DNA of 64,000 nucleotides from Petaurus breviceps papuanus (GCA_028583685.1 JAMXIF010001253.1:98659813-98723812); one strand, 5' to 3'; counted from the stretch's first letter, positions 21,738 to 31,929 are shown. A program made the numbers and translations. The notes: generated by a model not told the origin, from the letters alone.

Positions 21738-22031
21738 TTCATTGCAGTAAGGTATGCCAGTAATCCCTGTTACTGGGGAGGCTAAGTCTGGCAGATAGTT
21801 TGAGTTTCTGCATTCTGAGCTTTAGGAGGGGCTGTAGTTGACCAGATGTCCAACACTATTCTGGAGAACCCCTGGGATTCCCACTAGGTTGCTTAAGGAG
21901 TGGAGAACAGGTTGAAAAATGGAGCAGGTTCAAGCTTCCATGCCAGTCAATATTGGGATCGGTACTGTGATTGTGTTATTCACAATTGTGAATAGCTTTC
22001 ATCTAGAATAAATTAGGGAGCCCCAGTCTCA
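21738..22031 (+). pseudogene. RN7SL pseudogene: 7SL (SRP) RNA pseudogene, near full length
   Basis: The sequence follows 7SL from end to end. The 5' domain has TGCCAGTAATCCCTGTTACTG and GGGGAGGCTAAG. The S domain has CACTAGGTTGCTTAAGGAG, AAAAATGGAGCAGGTTCAAG and CAATATTGGGATCGGTACTGTGA (split here for length: GGGATCGGTACTGTGA is the key block), then TGAATAGC. The 3' domain ends CCCCAGTCTC. Functional 7SL scaffolds the signal recognition particle. This copy is diverged, with short insertions, and no conserved upstream promoter is apparent. It ends in an A-rich tract (CAGAAAAAAAG). AAAAGTGTTATAG before it is similar to AAAAGTATTGTGA after it, as in LINE-mediated retroposition. Unlike Alu-type SINEs it keeps the S domain. 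Confidence 0.85.
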
Positions 22032-22904
22032 GAAAAAAAGTATTGTGACTAGTCTTAGAAAAAAGAACAAATTAGGTCAGAACTGTGGAAATCTTTTCTC
22101 TTATTCTACCGTGATGTGCCCTTTATCTATCTAGAAGCTGTTCATACTGAATGAAGTGCTGAGGCTATGAAGAAAAAAAAGTCCCTGTCTCAAGGATGTT
22201 TCATTCCATTGGACCCACAACTTTCAGGGTCATTCAGGGCAGCTGTAGATCCAGAGACAAGTTCTTCCACCATAAAGACTCCAATTTTCAACTTTTAAGT
22301 TCTGGCTTGACTTTTAGCATCACTTGATATTGAGGGACAAAACCCATGAAATGAAAATATGGGTATGAAAATAGAGCAGAGAAATGGATTATTTGGTTGT
22401 GCTAAAGATAAATTTGTTTACAGTAAAAGCTAATAGAATGTTCTTTGGAAAGGGGAGGTAGAGAAAACTGGAAGTTGTGAGCTCAATTTTTCCTTCTTTG
22501 TATTTCTCCAGCAGCCTGGGGGTAGGAACCTGCAGCAATTCATTTTGTATTAAGCCTTTTTAATATAAATTAGAGTCTTACTCCAATGCCTCATGGAGGT
22601 GTGGAGGTGACCTTGCATTCTGGAAGGCTATGCCAGTCAGCAGAGTGAGGCTTTGGCAGGTCCTTCCAAGCTAGGAAGACTGACTTTGAATGTGGGCCTG
22701 ACCCTGGACTCTGCCACCTGCAGTTCATAGGAACTTAACAGCAGAAAGCTGATTACCAGCTGAAGAGTTTTTTGACTACAAAAACTCAAGATGGCCAGCT
22801 AAGGTGTGGAGGCTTGTAACATTTGAAAGAATACCCTTAATAAAAATTTAATATTTCACAAGAAGGCTAAAAGACTGTTTAATTATCTTTGAGACATTCT
22901 GCTG
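22032..22904. other. No feature recognised
   Basis: Unique-looking sequence; nothing classifiable. Confidence 0.55.
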
Positions 22905-23330
22905 TTTAGGGATCAAGCAATTTACAAGCGTGTATTAAGCCCCTGCTCAGTACCAGGTACTATATTTTATATACCAGATACATACAAAATAAATAATAGG
23001 TATTTTTTTGGTGGGGAGGGAAAGCCCTCCAACTGGAGGGATCCAGAAAGGCCTCATGTAGAAGAAGGTAGTGTTTAAACTGAGTTTTGAATGAAAGTAG
23101 CGGTTTTGAGAAGTACAGGTGAGGAGAGTGCATTTCAGGCCTGCAAGGCCACCATAGAATCTGTAGAGATGGGAGAATGGAGTGTTGTGTATGAAAAGCA
23201 AGAAAGCCAGGAAACTGGACATATAAGGAAAAGTAAGAAGGCCTGTTTGTGCTGAAAAGTACATGAAAGGGAGTAATATAATAAGGCTGGAAAGCTAGGG
23301 TGGAGCCAGGTAGTGATGGGCTTTTTAAAA
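22905..23330 (-). mobile_element. L2 fragment
   Basis: TATTAAGCCCCTGCTCAGTA is antisense to the L2 terminus. GGCCTCATGTAGAAGAAGG, TGCATTTCAGGCCTG and GAGCCAGGTAGTGATGGGCT follow the antisense L2 order. Confidence 0.75.
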
Positions 23331-24060
23331 AGTCTGTTTTTTAAGGAAATTAAGAATAAAGTCCCTCATTTAGGGGGAACCTATTTTCTGGGAATGCATT
23401 CCCCTGAAGGTTCTGTGTAAGTTTAAGAATAACAACAATGATATTATAATAAATTGTCCCCATGGCTTTGGAAACTAAGTTCAGGCATAGATGGTATGGG
23501 TCTGTTGTTTTTCAGATAGGGAAAAGTTGCTTCCCAAATCCAAGAAATGACCTTGTGAGGGAACCTAGTCCATCCCTCAGCATGCAGGCAATACAGCACT
23601 TAAGTCATTCTGGCCAGGTGGCGGTCTATACTATTACCAGTATCCATCATTTTTTCTCTCATGGGATTAAGGGAATTTTCCACATATCTTTCTATTAAAC
23701 AAAACTGGCTATTTCTTAGCAGAAGTTCCTGAATTATTTGTTTGTGGTTTTATCCTATTCTTAATTTCTAAAATAACTTTTGGTTATTTGAAGGTATTAT
23801 TCTACAGGACAAATTACACTTTCCATAGCTCATGGACCTCACTTCTTTTGGGGTCTTTACATAGGTGACTCTGATAAAGATGGCAGCTTGAACACATTTA
23901 AAATGAATGGATTCTATCTAGTTTGCTTTTTGTCAGTTTTGGAGGCCTGTTACAGAAGAGAAATTATGCAAATTGGTGTCCTGCTATGCGGTGGCAAACA
24001 TACTAGTTATGCATAGCAATGAGCTCCTTCAGTGGAAGTACTTTATCTTGAGCAGGATAT
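23331..24060. other. No feature recognised
   Basis: No classifiable repeat or gene. Confidence 0.5.
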
Positions 24061-24069
24061 GGCAGCTAC

Positions 24070-24345
24070 ATGTGGCATCTTTTTTTCCCTTTTATATTTA
24101 TTAATAATTTTTCTCATTGCCTTTTGTTTTCACATCACGGCCCTTTTCAGATATATTGCCTCTCCCCATGAGTCCTTCCTTGTGAGAAACAAAGCTAGTG
24201 AAGCAAAGTCAGCCGGCACCGTGAATGGCTCTGAGAATGTATGCCACATACCACTCCCCATAGTTGCCCACTTCTCTACTGAAAGGAGAGAGAGGCATTT
24301 CATCATCTTTTCTCTGGGGGGCCAAGATTGGTCATTAAAATTAAT
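24070..24345 (-). mobile_element. LINE 3' UTR fragment, copy 1 of 2
   Basis: TTTTCAGATATATTGCCTCT, GAGTCCTTCCTTGTGAGAAA, then CATCATCTTTTCTCTGGGGG and CCAAGATTGGTCATTAAAAT. The next 400 bases repeat the same order, so two copies of one LINE 3' end lie head to tail. Confidence 0.6.
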
Positions 24346-24349
24346 TTGG

Positions 24350-24800
24350 TTTTTTAAAAAAAACTTTTATTGATTTTTTTTTGTTGTTATTGCATTGTGA
24401 ACGTTTTCAAATATATTTCCTCCTGTTAACCTTCAGTGAAACTTCCCTTGTAAAAGCAATAACAAAAAACCCAGCTAAGCTAAATTAACTGATAAGCTGT
24501 TACATCTGATGGCTTATGAAACATTTTGCATCCATAATCCTGACCTCTCTAAGGAATGGAGGGAAGTGCATTTCCATTATCTCTTCTCTGGGACCAGGAT
24601 TAGTCTTTACAATTACACAGCATTTAACCTTAATTTAGTGTTCTCATTGTTTCTATTGTTGTATACTGTTTCCCTGTTTCTTCTGGCTCCTGCTTACTTC
24701 CTCTGCATCACTTCATAAAAATCGTATAGTATTCAGAATTGCTCATCTTCATTATTTCTTGAGGCACAATGATTTCCCTCATTACTAATAGCTACTACTC
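24350..24800 (-). mobile_element. LINE 3' fragment, copy 2 of 2
   Basis: TTTTCAAATATATTTCCTCC, CTTCCCTTGTAAAAGC, CATTATCTCTTCTCTGGGAC and CAGGATTAGTCTTTACAATT parallel copy 1. It extends further, to the antisense ORF2-end block (TTCATAAAAATCGTATAGTA). The T-run at its left is an A-tail in reverse. Confidence 0.65.
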
Positions 24801-25018
24801 ACAAAAAACACTTTGGGGCTTACAAAACTCTGTAAATCTGTTATTTCACTTGATCTTTACAATAAATCTGGGAGGCAAGAGCTGTTATTACCCTCATTTT
24901 ACAGATGGCAAAATTGAGTCTGAGTGAGTTAAGTGATTGCTCAGGATCTGCTTCCTAGATACTCATCTGGGAAGTATCTAAATTGGGATTTGAACTCAGG
25001 TCTTCCTTACTCCAATCC
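24800..25018 (-). mobile_element. MIR-like SINE
   Basis: TTACCCTCATTTTACAGATG, GTTAAGTGATTGCTCAGG and GGGATTTGAACTCAGGTCTT on the reverse strand. Confidence 0.8.
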
Positions 25019-25019
25019 C

Positions 25020-27392
25020 TTAATTAAGATGCTTACCATTGCTGGGATCAGGTGGTGGCAACAGAAGTAGCAGCAGTTTCAAGACCTCTCAAGCCAGAGG
25101 TGGTAAGGAGACCTGGCAACTGGTCAGAAAGAGACTTAACACTGTGCTAATGCTGGATGCAGGATCAGGCTCTATTTGGCAAATATGTTGCTTATGCCCA
25201 CTTCTGGGTCACAGTTCAAGGGCAGGTAAGAGCACTTTTGGTCAAGAGAGTACTGGAGCCCTGAGGAGCAGTATTGCTTTTGGTCACAATGGATCAGGGC
25301 CCCTTTCAGGGTAAAGACTAAAGTGTAAACTAGGAGAGCAGTGACCACACATCTCCCCAGATCACACCACCTGGGAAGCACCAAAAACTTCTAAACCACC
25401 AGAACTAGCTCTGAAACCAACTGCATGAAAAAGCCTGACGCTTGAGATGTGTCACCCTTCCCCCCCCAATTGCATCATGCCCAACTTTAACATAAAACTC
25501 AAAATGAAGAAATAGGGCAGATAAAAACGAACGAACAACAACAAAAGAATCTGACTATAAAAAGCTACTATAGTGACAGGGAAGATAAAGACACAAACTC
25601 AGAAGAAGATAATGAAGTCAAAACAGCAAGAAATACATGTGAATTGGACACAAGTACAACAAAAATTGCTGGAAGAGTTAAAAAATGATTTTAAAAATGA
25701 AATAAAAGTAATAGAGGGAAAATTAAGTAAAGAAATCAGAACAAAGGAGGAAAATGGTGAAAAGACAATTCACAGCTTGGAAAAAGAGACACAAAAAAAT
25801 ACTGAAGAAAATAACACCTTAAAAAGCAGAATTGACCAAATGGAAAAAGAAGTACAAAAATTCATTCATGAAAATAACTCCTTAAAAAATAGAATTGGTC
25901 AAATGAAAAAAGAGGCACAAAAGTCACTAAAAAAATAATTTCTTAACAATTAGAATTGAGCAAGTAGAAGCTAATGACTTCATGAAACATCAAGAAACAA
26001 TAAGACAAATTCAAAAGAATGAAAAAATAAAAGAAAATGTGAAATAGTTCATTTGGAAAAACAGCTGACCTGGAAAATTGATCAAGGAGAGATAATTTAA
26101 GAATTATTGAACTACCTGAAAGCCATGATCAAAGAAAGAGCCTAGACAGAATACTTCAGGGAATCATCAGAGAAAACTGTTTGATATCCCAGAACCAGAA
26201 AGTAAAATAAAAATTGAAAAATTCTACTGATCACTACCAAAGATTCCAAAATGAAAACTCCCAGGAATATTATAGTCAAATTCCACAGCTTTCAGGTCAA
26301 AGAGCAACCAGAAAGAAACTATTCAAATACTGTAGAACTATAGTCCAGACTCACATAATATTTAGAAGGTACTACATTAAAGGAGTAGAGAACTTAAACT
26401 ATGATATTATGGAAGGCAAAAGAATTAGGATCACAACCAAGAACAACCTACCCAACAAAACTGAGTATAATCCTTCAAGGGAGAAATGGATATTAAATGA
26501 AATAGAGGACTTTCAAACATTCTTGATGAAAAAACCAGAACTGAGTGGAAAATTTTACTTTCAAATACAAGACTTAAGAGAAACATAAAAAGGTAAAAAT
26601 GAAAAGAGGGCTCATAAGGGGCTAAATATGGTTAAACTGTTTATATTCTTATCTGGGAAGATGACATATGTAACTCCCAAGAACTTTTTATTAGGGCAGT
26701 AAGGATTCTACATAGAAAGAGAGGGTGGGAGTAAGTTGATTTTGTTGGGATGAAGTAAAAAAAAAAAAAGTGAATAGGCAAGAAAGAGGGATGACCTGGC
26801 AGAAGGGGGAAGGGAGGGGAAGAATGAGGAAAATTATGTCATATAAAAGAGGTATGCAAGTAAGAGCATTTAATTACAGTAAAGAAGAAAATAGTGGGCA
26901 TATGGGCAATTCTTGAACCTCACTCGCATCTAAATTGGTTCAAAGAGGGGGGAGAATATACATATATACATACATATATTCAATTGGTGATAGAAATTTG
27001 TCTTATCCAATAGGGAAGTAGGAGGGAAAGGGGATAAAGGAAAGGGGGGTGGTGATAAAAGGGAGGGCAGATAAAAGAAGGCAATGGTCAGAAGCAAAAC
27101 AAACTTCAGACTAGGAACAGGATAAAGAGAGAGAGGGAAGGATAAACAGAAGAAAACAGGATGGAGGGAAATGCATAGTTAAATAATTATAACTGTGAAT
27201 GTGGATGGGATGAATTTACCCATAAAACAGAAGCTGATAGCAGAAGGGATTAGAATCCAGAATCCCACAATATGTTGTTTACAAGAAACACACTTGAAAC
27301 AGAGGGACACAGACAGAGTTAAGATAAGTGGCTAGAGCAGAATCTATTATGCTTCAACTAATATAATGAGAGAGATCATTGCTAACTTTGGA
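25020..27392 (+). mobile_element. L1, 5' half only (5' UTR, ORF1, start of ORF2)
   Basis: 5' UTR (25040-25570) with CCCCAGATCACACCACCTGG. ORF1 runs at 25573-26600. ORF2 begins near 27185 (TTATAACTGTGAATGTGGATG, then GTTGTTTACAAGAAACACAC, antisense-free and collinear with the L1 at 44205). It stops abruptly near 27392, without any 3' end. This is the reverse of the usual 5' truncation, so the 3' half was probably lost later. Confidence 0.85.
25573..26588 (+). pseudogene. L1 ORF1 remnant (RNA-binding chaperone protein)
   Basis: L1 ORF1p is a trimeric nucleic-acid chaperone that coats L1 RNA. The first 121-codon frame (25573-25938) is charged and heptad-like. It repeats blocks such as LEKETQKNTEENNTLKSRID and MEKEVQKFIHENNSLKNRIG, the expected coiled coil. 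The frame ends at 25938, and later parts (26214-26588) lie in another frame and read the region before ORF2. Start and frame breaks show a dead copy. Confidence 0.75.
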
Positions 27393-27500
27393 GAGAAGGG
27401 TATCAGTAGAATTATGAGGTCATAAACCAGATTGCAAGGAGTTGAGAAGTGAGTGGTAGATGAGGAAGTGATAGCATTAGGTATAGACAGTCACTAGCTA
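27393..27500 (-). mobile_element. L2 ORF2-like fragment
   Basis: CAGATTGCAAGGAGTTGAGAAG is antisense to the L2 reverse-transcriptase region around QSGFRP. Short. Confidence 0.4.
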
Positions 27501-27754
27501 TAGACACTCCTCTTCCTCCCAGTATGGTGTTTATCACATAGGTACTTTCTCAGTAAGTTGATGAATGTTATTCAAGAAATAATTTATTTTTTTCTGGAAT
27601 CTAGCTTGGAATCTTGTGAGGCACCTCTTAGATTCTCTCTCTACCCCCTCAATTATCTATCCCCACTCCAAAATTTAACCTGGGATCCTGGATAATCATC
27701 AGTTTTGATTTTATGGTATATAAAATAATGACCCATGGTGACAAAAGCACCATG

Positions 27755-27822
27755 AAAGATATACATACATATATGTATATATCTATGTCTATACATATAT
27801 GTGTGTGTGTGTATATACACCA
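27755..27822. repeat. TA/TG microsatellite
   Basis: ATACATACATATATGTATAT followed by TGTGTGTG. Confidence 0.9.
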
Positions 27823-28094
27823 AACTGAGCTGAACTTATTGGTAAGAGAGGGAATATAAATTCACCTAACCCACCATATCTAGCTGGCCCTAGACCATGC
27901 TTCACATCCTATTTTCTTCCCCTTAATCCCTCTCTTTTTACCTTTTGCTCTGGGAATTCTAAGGAATCAAATAAAGGTATCATTACTTTTGGAAAAGGCA
28001 AAACAAACTTCTCTCACCATCCCTGTGACTGTCCAGATGAAAACACCCTTCCTTGGACATCATTCTCCTCTATGGTCCCTTTCCCCTGCTCCCT

Positions 28095-28203
28095 CAGCTT
28101 CCTTTAGAAAATAAGCTCCTTGAGGGGAGGGACTGTCTCACTTTTGCCTCAGCACCTAGCACAGTCTTTGGTATGTAGTAAACACTTAATAAATGCTTTC
28201 TCC
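28095..28203 (+). mobile_element. L2 3' end
   Basis: AAGCTCCTTGAGGGGAGGGA, CACCTAGCACAGTCTTTGG and AACACTTAATAAATGCTTTC, the full L2 terminus. It marks the left edge of the non-repetitive island. Confidence 0.85.
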
Positions 28204-28204
28204 T

Positions 28205-28559
28205 TCTTTCCTAAGGGATATTAATTAACCAGTTGGTGCATGTGGCCAGGTTGAGCAGCTAAGTAGCTTTGACTCTGTTGCTGATAGAGGTAGGAGACAG
28301 TAAATGGATCAGGTTCACTACTAATTAGCATCACATTAATCTCAGCTAATAATGAAGAGAGGCTGCCAAGACTGGAGCCTATTTATCTGCCCTTTCCATA
28401 ACAAGCACCTTACAGTAACACCTGGCACATTGTTGGGCCGAAAGGCCCTGGGTGATAATGTTTCCCGTCCTGGGCTGCACAATCCTGAAAGACACAATTT
28501 CCAGGTTCTGAAGTATTCTGCTGTTACTCGGAGGAAGGACAAATTCAATCTCAGATAAG
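28205..28559 (+). promoter_or_regulatory. Candidate MYO3B promoter and 5' UTR
   Basis: This is non-repetitive sequence directly before the putative first coding exon. It holds a run of homeodomain-type core sites: TAATTAG at 28322, TTAATCT at 28336 and GCTAATAAT at 28345. A TATA-like TATTTAT lies at 28380-28386. TAATC-type sites suit OTX/CRX-class factors, which would fit the known retinal expression of class III myosins. Such cores are common by chance, however, so this is inference. No CpG island is present. Confidence 0.35.
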
Positions 28560-28585
28560 ATGGATTCAGAAAATAGGTCACCGAT
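28560..28585 (+). CDS. MYO3B: Putative first coding exon of MYO3B (start codon to donor)
   Basis: Inferred exon. The MYO3B exon at 63262 needs an upstream exon that ends with two bases of a codon, and human MYO3B has Met-Lys there, so those bases should be AT. Here CACCGAT is followed by a perfect GTAAGT donor (28586-28591). In the same frame, 25 bases upstream, ATG at 28560 sits in AAGATGG, with A at -3 and G at +4. Upstream of it, the frame is closed by TGA at 28509. Joined across the intron, the start would read MDSENRSP-M-KPLYGLF. The exon lies in a non-repetitive island, unlike most of the window. Translation could begin at 28560 or at the Met whose codon spans the splice. AT|GTAAGT also occurs near 2125 and 33002, so the motif alone is not proof. 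The transcription start is unknown. Confidence 0.5.
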
Positions 28586-28591
28586 GTAAGT

Positions 28592-29350
28592 TTACAGCTA
28601 TTTTCTCCTTGCTTTCTGGGGCGCCTTCTTCCAATTGCTTTTTTCAAAGGGCAAACAAGGCCATGGGGGTTGTCAGGATGAGGGAGGGGGAGGAGAGTCC
28701 CTCCGGTCTCGGGGGTCACTGTTTTGTCAGGGGCCTTGTCCCCCTACATCCCCGTGACTGGTGTCTGCATCTTGTCCCGGCTGTTAAATTGCTGCTAAAG
28801 GAGAGGCAGAAATCCCCTTCTTGGCTATTGATTTTTCACACCCCCGGAGCATAGTTCACAGTCACTTGATTTGCCACCTGCAGTTTATAATAGAACGGAC
28901 TCGTGGGATTATGAACCACTTTATTTCTGTGCAGAGTTTCCCAGCTTGAGGCCAAATTGAAGGGTATTAGTCATCAGCAATTTGCAATTGTTTTAATGTA
29001 CTTCACTTGGAGGAATTGTAAGCAGCTAAAGCAAAGATAAATTTTCCAGCACCAATGCGTAGCATTAATGAGCAAGTCAAAACGCGCTGATTTCCTTAAA
29101 TAGGTCTCATAGACTAAGTTTTGTGAGTCTAGGGGGCAATGTGAGCTAGAAGGCTCTTTATTAAATCTGCGGTTTTGATAATAGCTCACATTTGCTGGTT
29201 TTTGGATTAGATCAATATGGCATCGTTGCTTTTTGATGCTTGCATATGTTCAGGTTTGAAAAATTTCCAGAGAAATATTGTGTTTTTTGTGGACTCTAAT
29301 CAGGGTGGTGGTCTTTTTGTGTAAACATCAGTGTCTTCAATAGCACAGAG
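28592..29350. promoter_or_regulatory. Non-repetitive island, candidate conserved intronic enhancer
   Basis: About 760 bases carry no recognisable SINE, LINE or microsatellite. The base composition is mixed, with GC-richer patches at 28610-28860 that include rare CpGs. Short AT-rich core motifs resembling homeodomain and SOX sites follow (GCATTAATGAG near 29063, TTTGGATTAGATC near 29200). It sits just inside the putative first intron of MYO3B. Its look resembles vertebrate conserved non-coding elements. Conservation itself cannot be measured here. Confidence 0.35.
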
Positions 29351-29689
29351 GGGTTGATTTTTTCTTTACCAGGGTTTGTATACTAGGAGGAGAATTCACC
29401 TGTGGTGACCTCTGATATGATGTGATGATCTCTGAGCAGGAGTGAGCTGGCCAGACAAATGGCAGTTCAGGGAAGTGCGACACACATAAAATCTTTGAAA
29501 AAAAAAAAAAGATTTAATTCAGTCCCCAAAGCTTAAAAAGAAACAAACAAAAACCCAATTTGAGTTACTACTTCCTTTAGTTTAGTTTTCTTAACCTGCA
29601 GCTTTTTGCCTGAATACAAATTTCTAAAAAATTCAGATTTTCAAAGCGACAAAGGCCGTTATTAGTCAATTAGTGCTATCTGTTTGACC

Positions 29690-30205
29690 AAGAATCTCCT
29701 CTTCAACATTTCCAGTAAGTGATAATCCACTCTCTACTTAAAAATCTCCGCCCAATTATTGCCACCTTCTAGAGGCCTTTCCTAATTAGTCAGTAGTTAG
29801 TATCTCTCCTCCACCCCCCTCAACACTTTGTAATGTATGTATATTTACTTATCCTGTATTTGCTTCTCTATTAACATTCTCCAAGGAGAATGTATACTCT
29901 GTGAGTGAAGGCATTGAGTCAAATTTGTAACTGTATCCTCAGTACCTACCACAGAACCTGGCACACAGTTGTTTAGCTCTTTGAAACCCCATTTTGGGTT
30001 TTCTTGGCAATGATACTGAAGTGGTTTGCCATTTCCTTCTCCAGCTCATTTTATAGTAAAGTGAAGCAAACCGGGTTAAATGACTTGCCCAGAGTCACAC
30101 AACCACTGTCTGAGGCTGCATTTGAAGTCTGTTTTTCCCAACTCCAGGCCCACTATCTATGGCACACAGCAGGCACTTAATAGATTTTTGTTGACAATCG
30201 TTTAG
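29690..30205 (+). mobile_element. L2 3' end split by a SINE
   Basis: GTATCCTCAGTACCTACCAC and CTGGCACACAG before the SINE; GGCACACAGCAGGCACTTAA after it. Confidence 0.85.
29969..30159 (-). mobile_element. CORE-SINE with RTE-type tail, inserted in L2
   Basis: Reverse-strand copy flanked by perfect 10-bp duplications, TGGCACACAG (29959-29968 and 30160-30169). The head end is truncated or degraded. Confidence 0.92.
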
Positions 30206-30390
30206 TAAAAGGAGCACTAGATTTGGAGGCAAATGACTCGGATTTGAATCTCATCTCTTCTTATTATCTATGCCTCCTTGAACAGGTAACAAACTCTCTG
30301 GGCCCCAGTTTCTTCATCTCTAAAATGAAAGGGTTGAGTCAGTTAACTTCTAAGTTTCCATTCAACTTGAAATCCCATGATCCCACCTCC
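30200..30390 (+). mobile_element. MIR-like SINE
   Basis: Head AAAGGAGCACTAGATTTGGA; then CCAGTTTCTTCATCTCTAAA and a 3' end AAATCCCATGATCCC. Confidence 0.75.
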
Positions 30391-30649
30391 CAAACATCCC
30401 ATTCTGCTGTTGGACAGCACTAATTTTTCAGATATCCTTTGATCTTATCTTCCCTATATTTACCCATCTATTTCTATCTCTCCTACTCCCAAAAAACTCT
30501 CCCTTATACTGAAGGATTTTAAAAAGAGGAACCCCCCAAACCCTAGTACAACAAAACTAACCAAAACCTTAACCAAGTCTGATCTCACATACATATCATG
30601 TATAGCTCTGCTGATGTACCCTTTGAACACCTGGGTTTTTTCATCTGAC

Positions 30650-30712
30650 TTGCAGCTGAAATCTCCTTATCTGTATTGTTTCCTCTTACTAGAATGTTAG
30701 CTCCTTAAGAAC
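30650..30712 (+). mobile_element. L2 3' fragment
   Basis: TAGAATGTTAGCTCCTTAAG is a short, diverged piece of the L2 terminus. Confidence 0.5.
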
Positions 30713-30997
30713 TACTGCTAAGAAAGCCATAGTTGATAAGAAAAAGGAGGCAATGGTTCCAATGTACTTTGCCTGAGTTGGACTACATCCTGAATATTGT
30801 GTTTAATAGTGGATGCCACATTTAAGAAGGGCATTGGATAAAATGGCAGGACATTGATCAGCTGAGCATCAAGAGGAAGGCAATCAACATGCTGAAGGGC
30901 CTTGGATCCATGTCATATGAGGAACAGTTAAAGGAAAAAGGGATACTAATCCTGGAGAAGACTCAGAGGGAATATAAATGATTTTATAATAAAATAT

Positions 30998-31022
30998 AAT
31001 ATATATATATATATATATATAA
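30998..31022. repeat. TA microsatellite
   Basis: A pure TATATA run next to the SINE insertion in the CR1/L3 copy. Confidence 0.95.
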
Positions 31023-31032
31023 CATAATATAA

Positions 31033-31281
31033 TGTTGCTCAGTTGTTTTTCAGCCATATCTGACTCTTCATGACCCCATTTTGGGTTTTCTTGGTAAAGA
31101 CAGTAGAGGATTTTGCTATTATTTCCTTCTCTACCTCATTTCACAGTTGAAGGAACTGAGGCAAACAGGGTTAAGTGACTTGCTCATGGTCACATAGCTA
31201 GTAAGTATCTGAGGCCAGATTTGAACTCAAGGAAGATTCATCTTCATGACTCCAGGCTTGGCCCTCTATCCACTGTGCTAC
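31033..31281 (-). mobile_element. CORE-SINE with RTE-type tail, inside CR1/L3
   Basis: GTTGCTCAGTTGTTTTTCAG, CATTTTGGGTTTTCTTGG, GGTTAAGTGACTTGCTCATG, CTCTATCCACTGTGC: a near-complete reverse-strand copy. Confidence 0.9.
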
Positions 31282-31734
31282 AAAGGACTGTCAGGTGGCA
31301 AAGGAATTAGACCCAGAATGTGGCCCCAGAGGGAAGAAGTAGGAGCAGCAGCTAGATGTTGCAAGTAGGCAAATATAAGTTTGATGTCAGGAAAACCTCC
31401 CTAATGATTACTGTTGACGTCTCCAAAAGAAGAAGGGGCTGCCTCAGGAAGTGGTGAGGAAGGATCCCCTTCACTGGAAGGCTTCAGACAGAGGCTGGAT
31501 GACTACTTGTCATTCTATGTTAGAGGTATGTTGGTGGGGGAATTCCTCTTGTGTATGGGTTGGCCTAGATGGCCACTATAATTCTGTGATAAGTAGTCAT
31601 CACACTGGTATTGCTTAAAAAATCATAAATCCTTTGGGTAAAGAATTTTTTTGTTAACATGAAATCAAGATCCTTTTTATACTAAAATAATTGTCGCATA
31701 TAATCAGTACTTTTTATACAGAGTTTTATGTAAT

Positions 31735-31925
31735 ATTTGATTACTTATAGCACTTTAAGTATTACAATTCTATGAGACAAATAGAGTTTTATTGTCATCA
31801 TTTTATAAATAATGGAATTATAGTTTCAGATTAAGTGACTTGTCCGTGGTCATATAGCTAGTAAAGTCAGACCCAGAATTCAAACCCAGGTCTCCTGACT
31901 ACATATCTAGGGCTATACTACTGGG
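31735..31925 (-). mobile_element. MIR-like SINE
   Basis: TTAAGTGACTTGTCCGTGG and CATATAGCTAGTAAAGTCAG, then AACCCAGGTCTCCTGAC on the reverse strand. Confidence 0.8.
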
Positions 31926-31929
31926 GACA

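Larger units (their letters stand above)
30735..31595 (+). mobile_element. CR1/L3 LINE 3' region, split by a SINE and TA repeat
   Basis: The order of CR1/L3 ORF2 and 3' UTR is clear: CATATGAGGAACAGTTAAAG, GGCTGCCTCAGGAAGTGGTG, TTCACTGGAAGGCTTCAGAC, GGCTGGATGACTACTTGTCA and GGTTGGCCTAGATGGCC. A SINE and a TA run separate the halves. An ancient amniote LINE. Confidence 0.88.

Noticed and set aside
25573-25938. Host coiled-coil protein gene
   Set aside because: Flanking L1 5' UTR and ORF2 start show that it is L1 ORF1.
28342-28854. Overlapping frames of 68-125 codons on both strands
   Set aside because: Overlap the putative MYO3B promoter and exon 1; no protein similarity recognised. Higher GC explains the longer frames.
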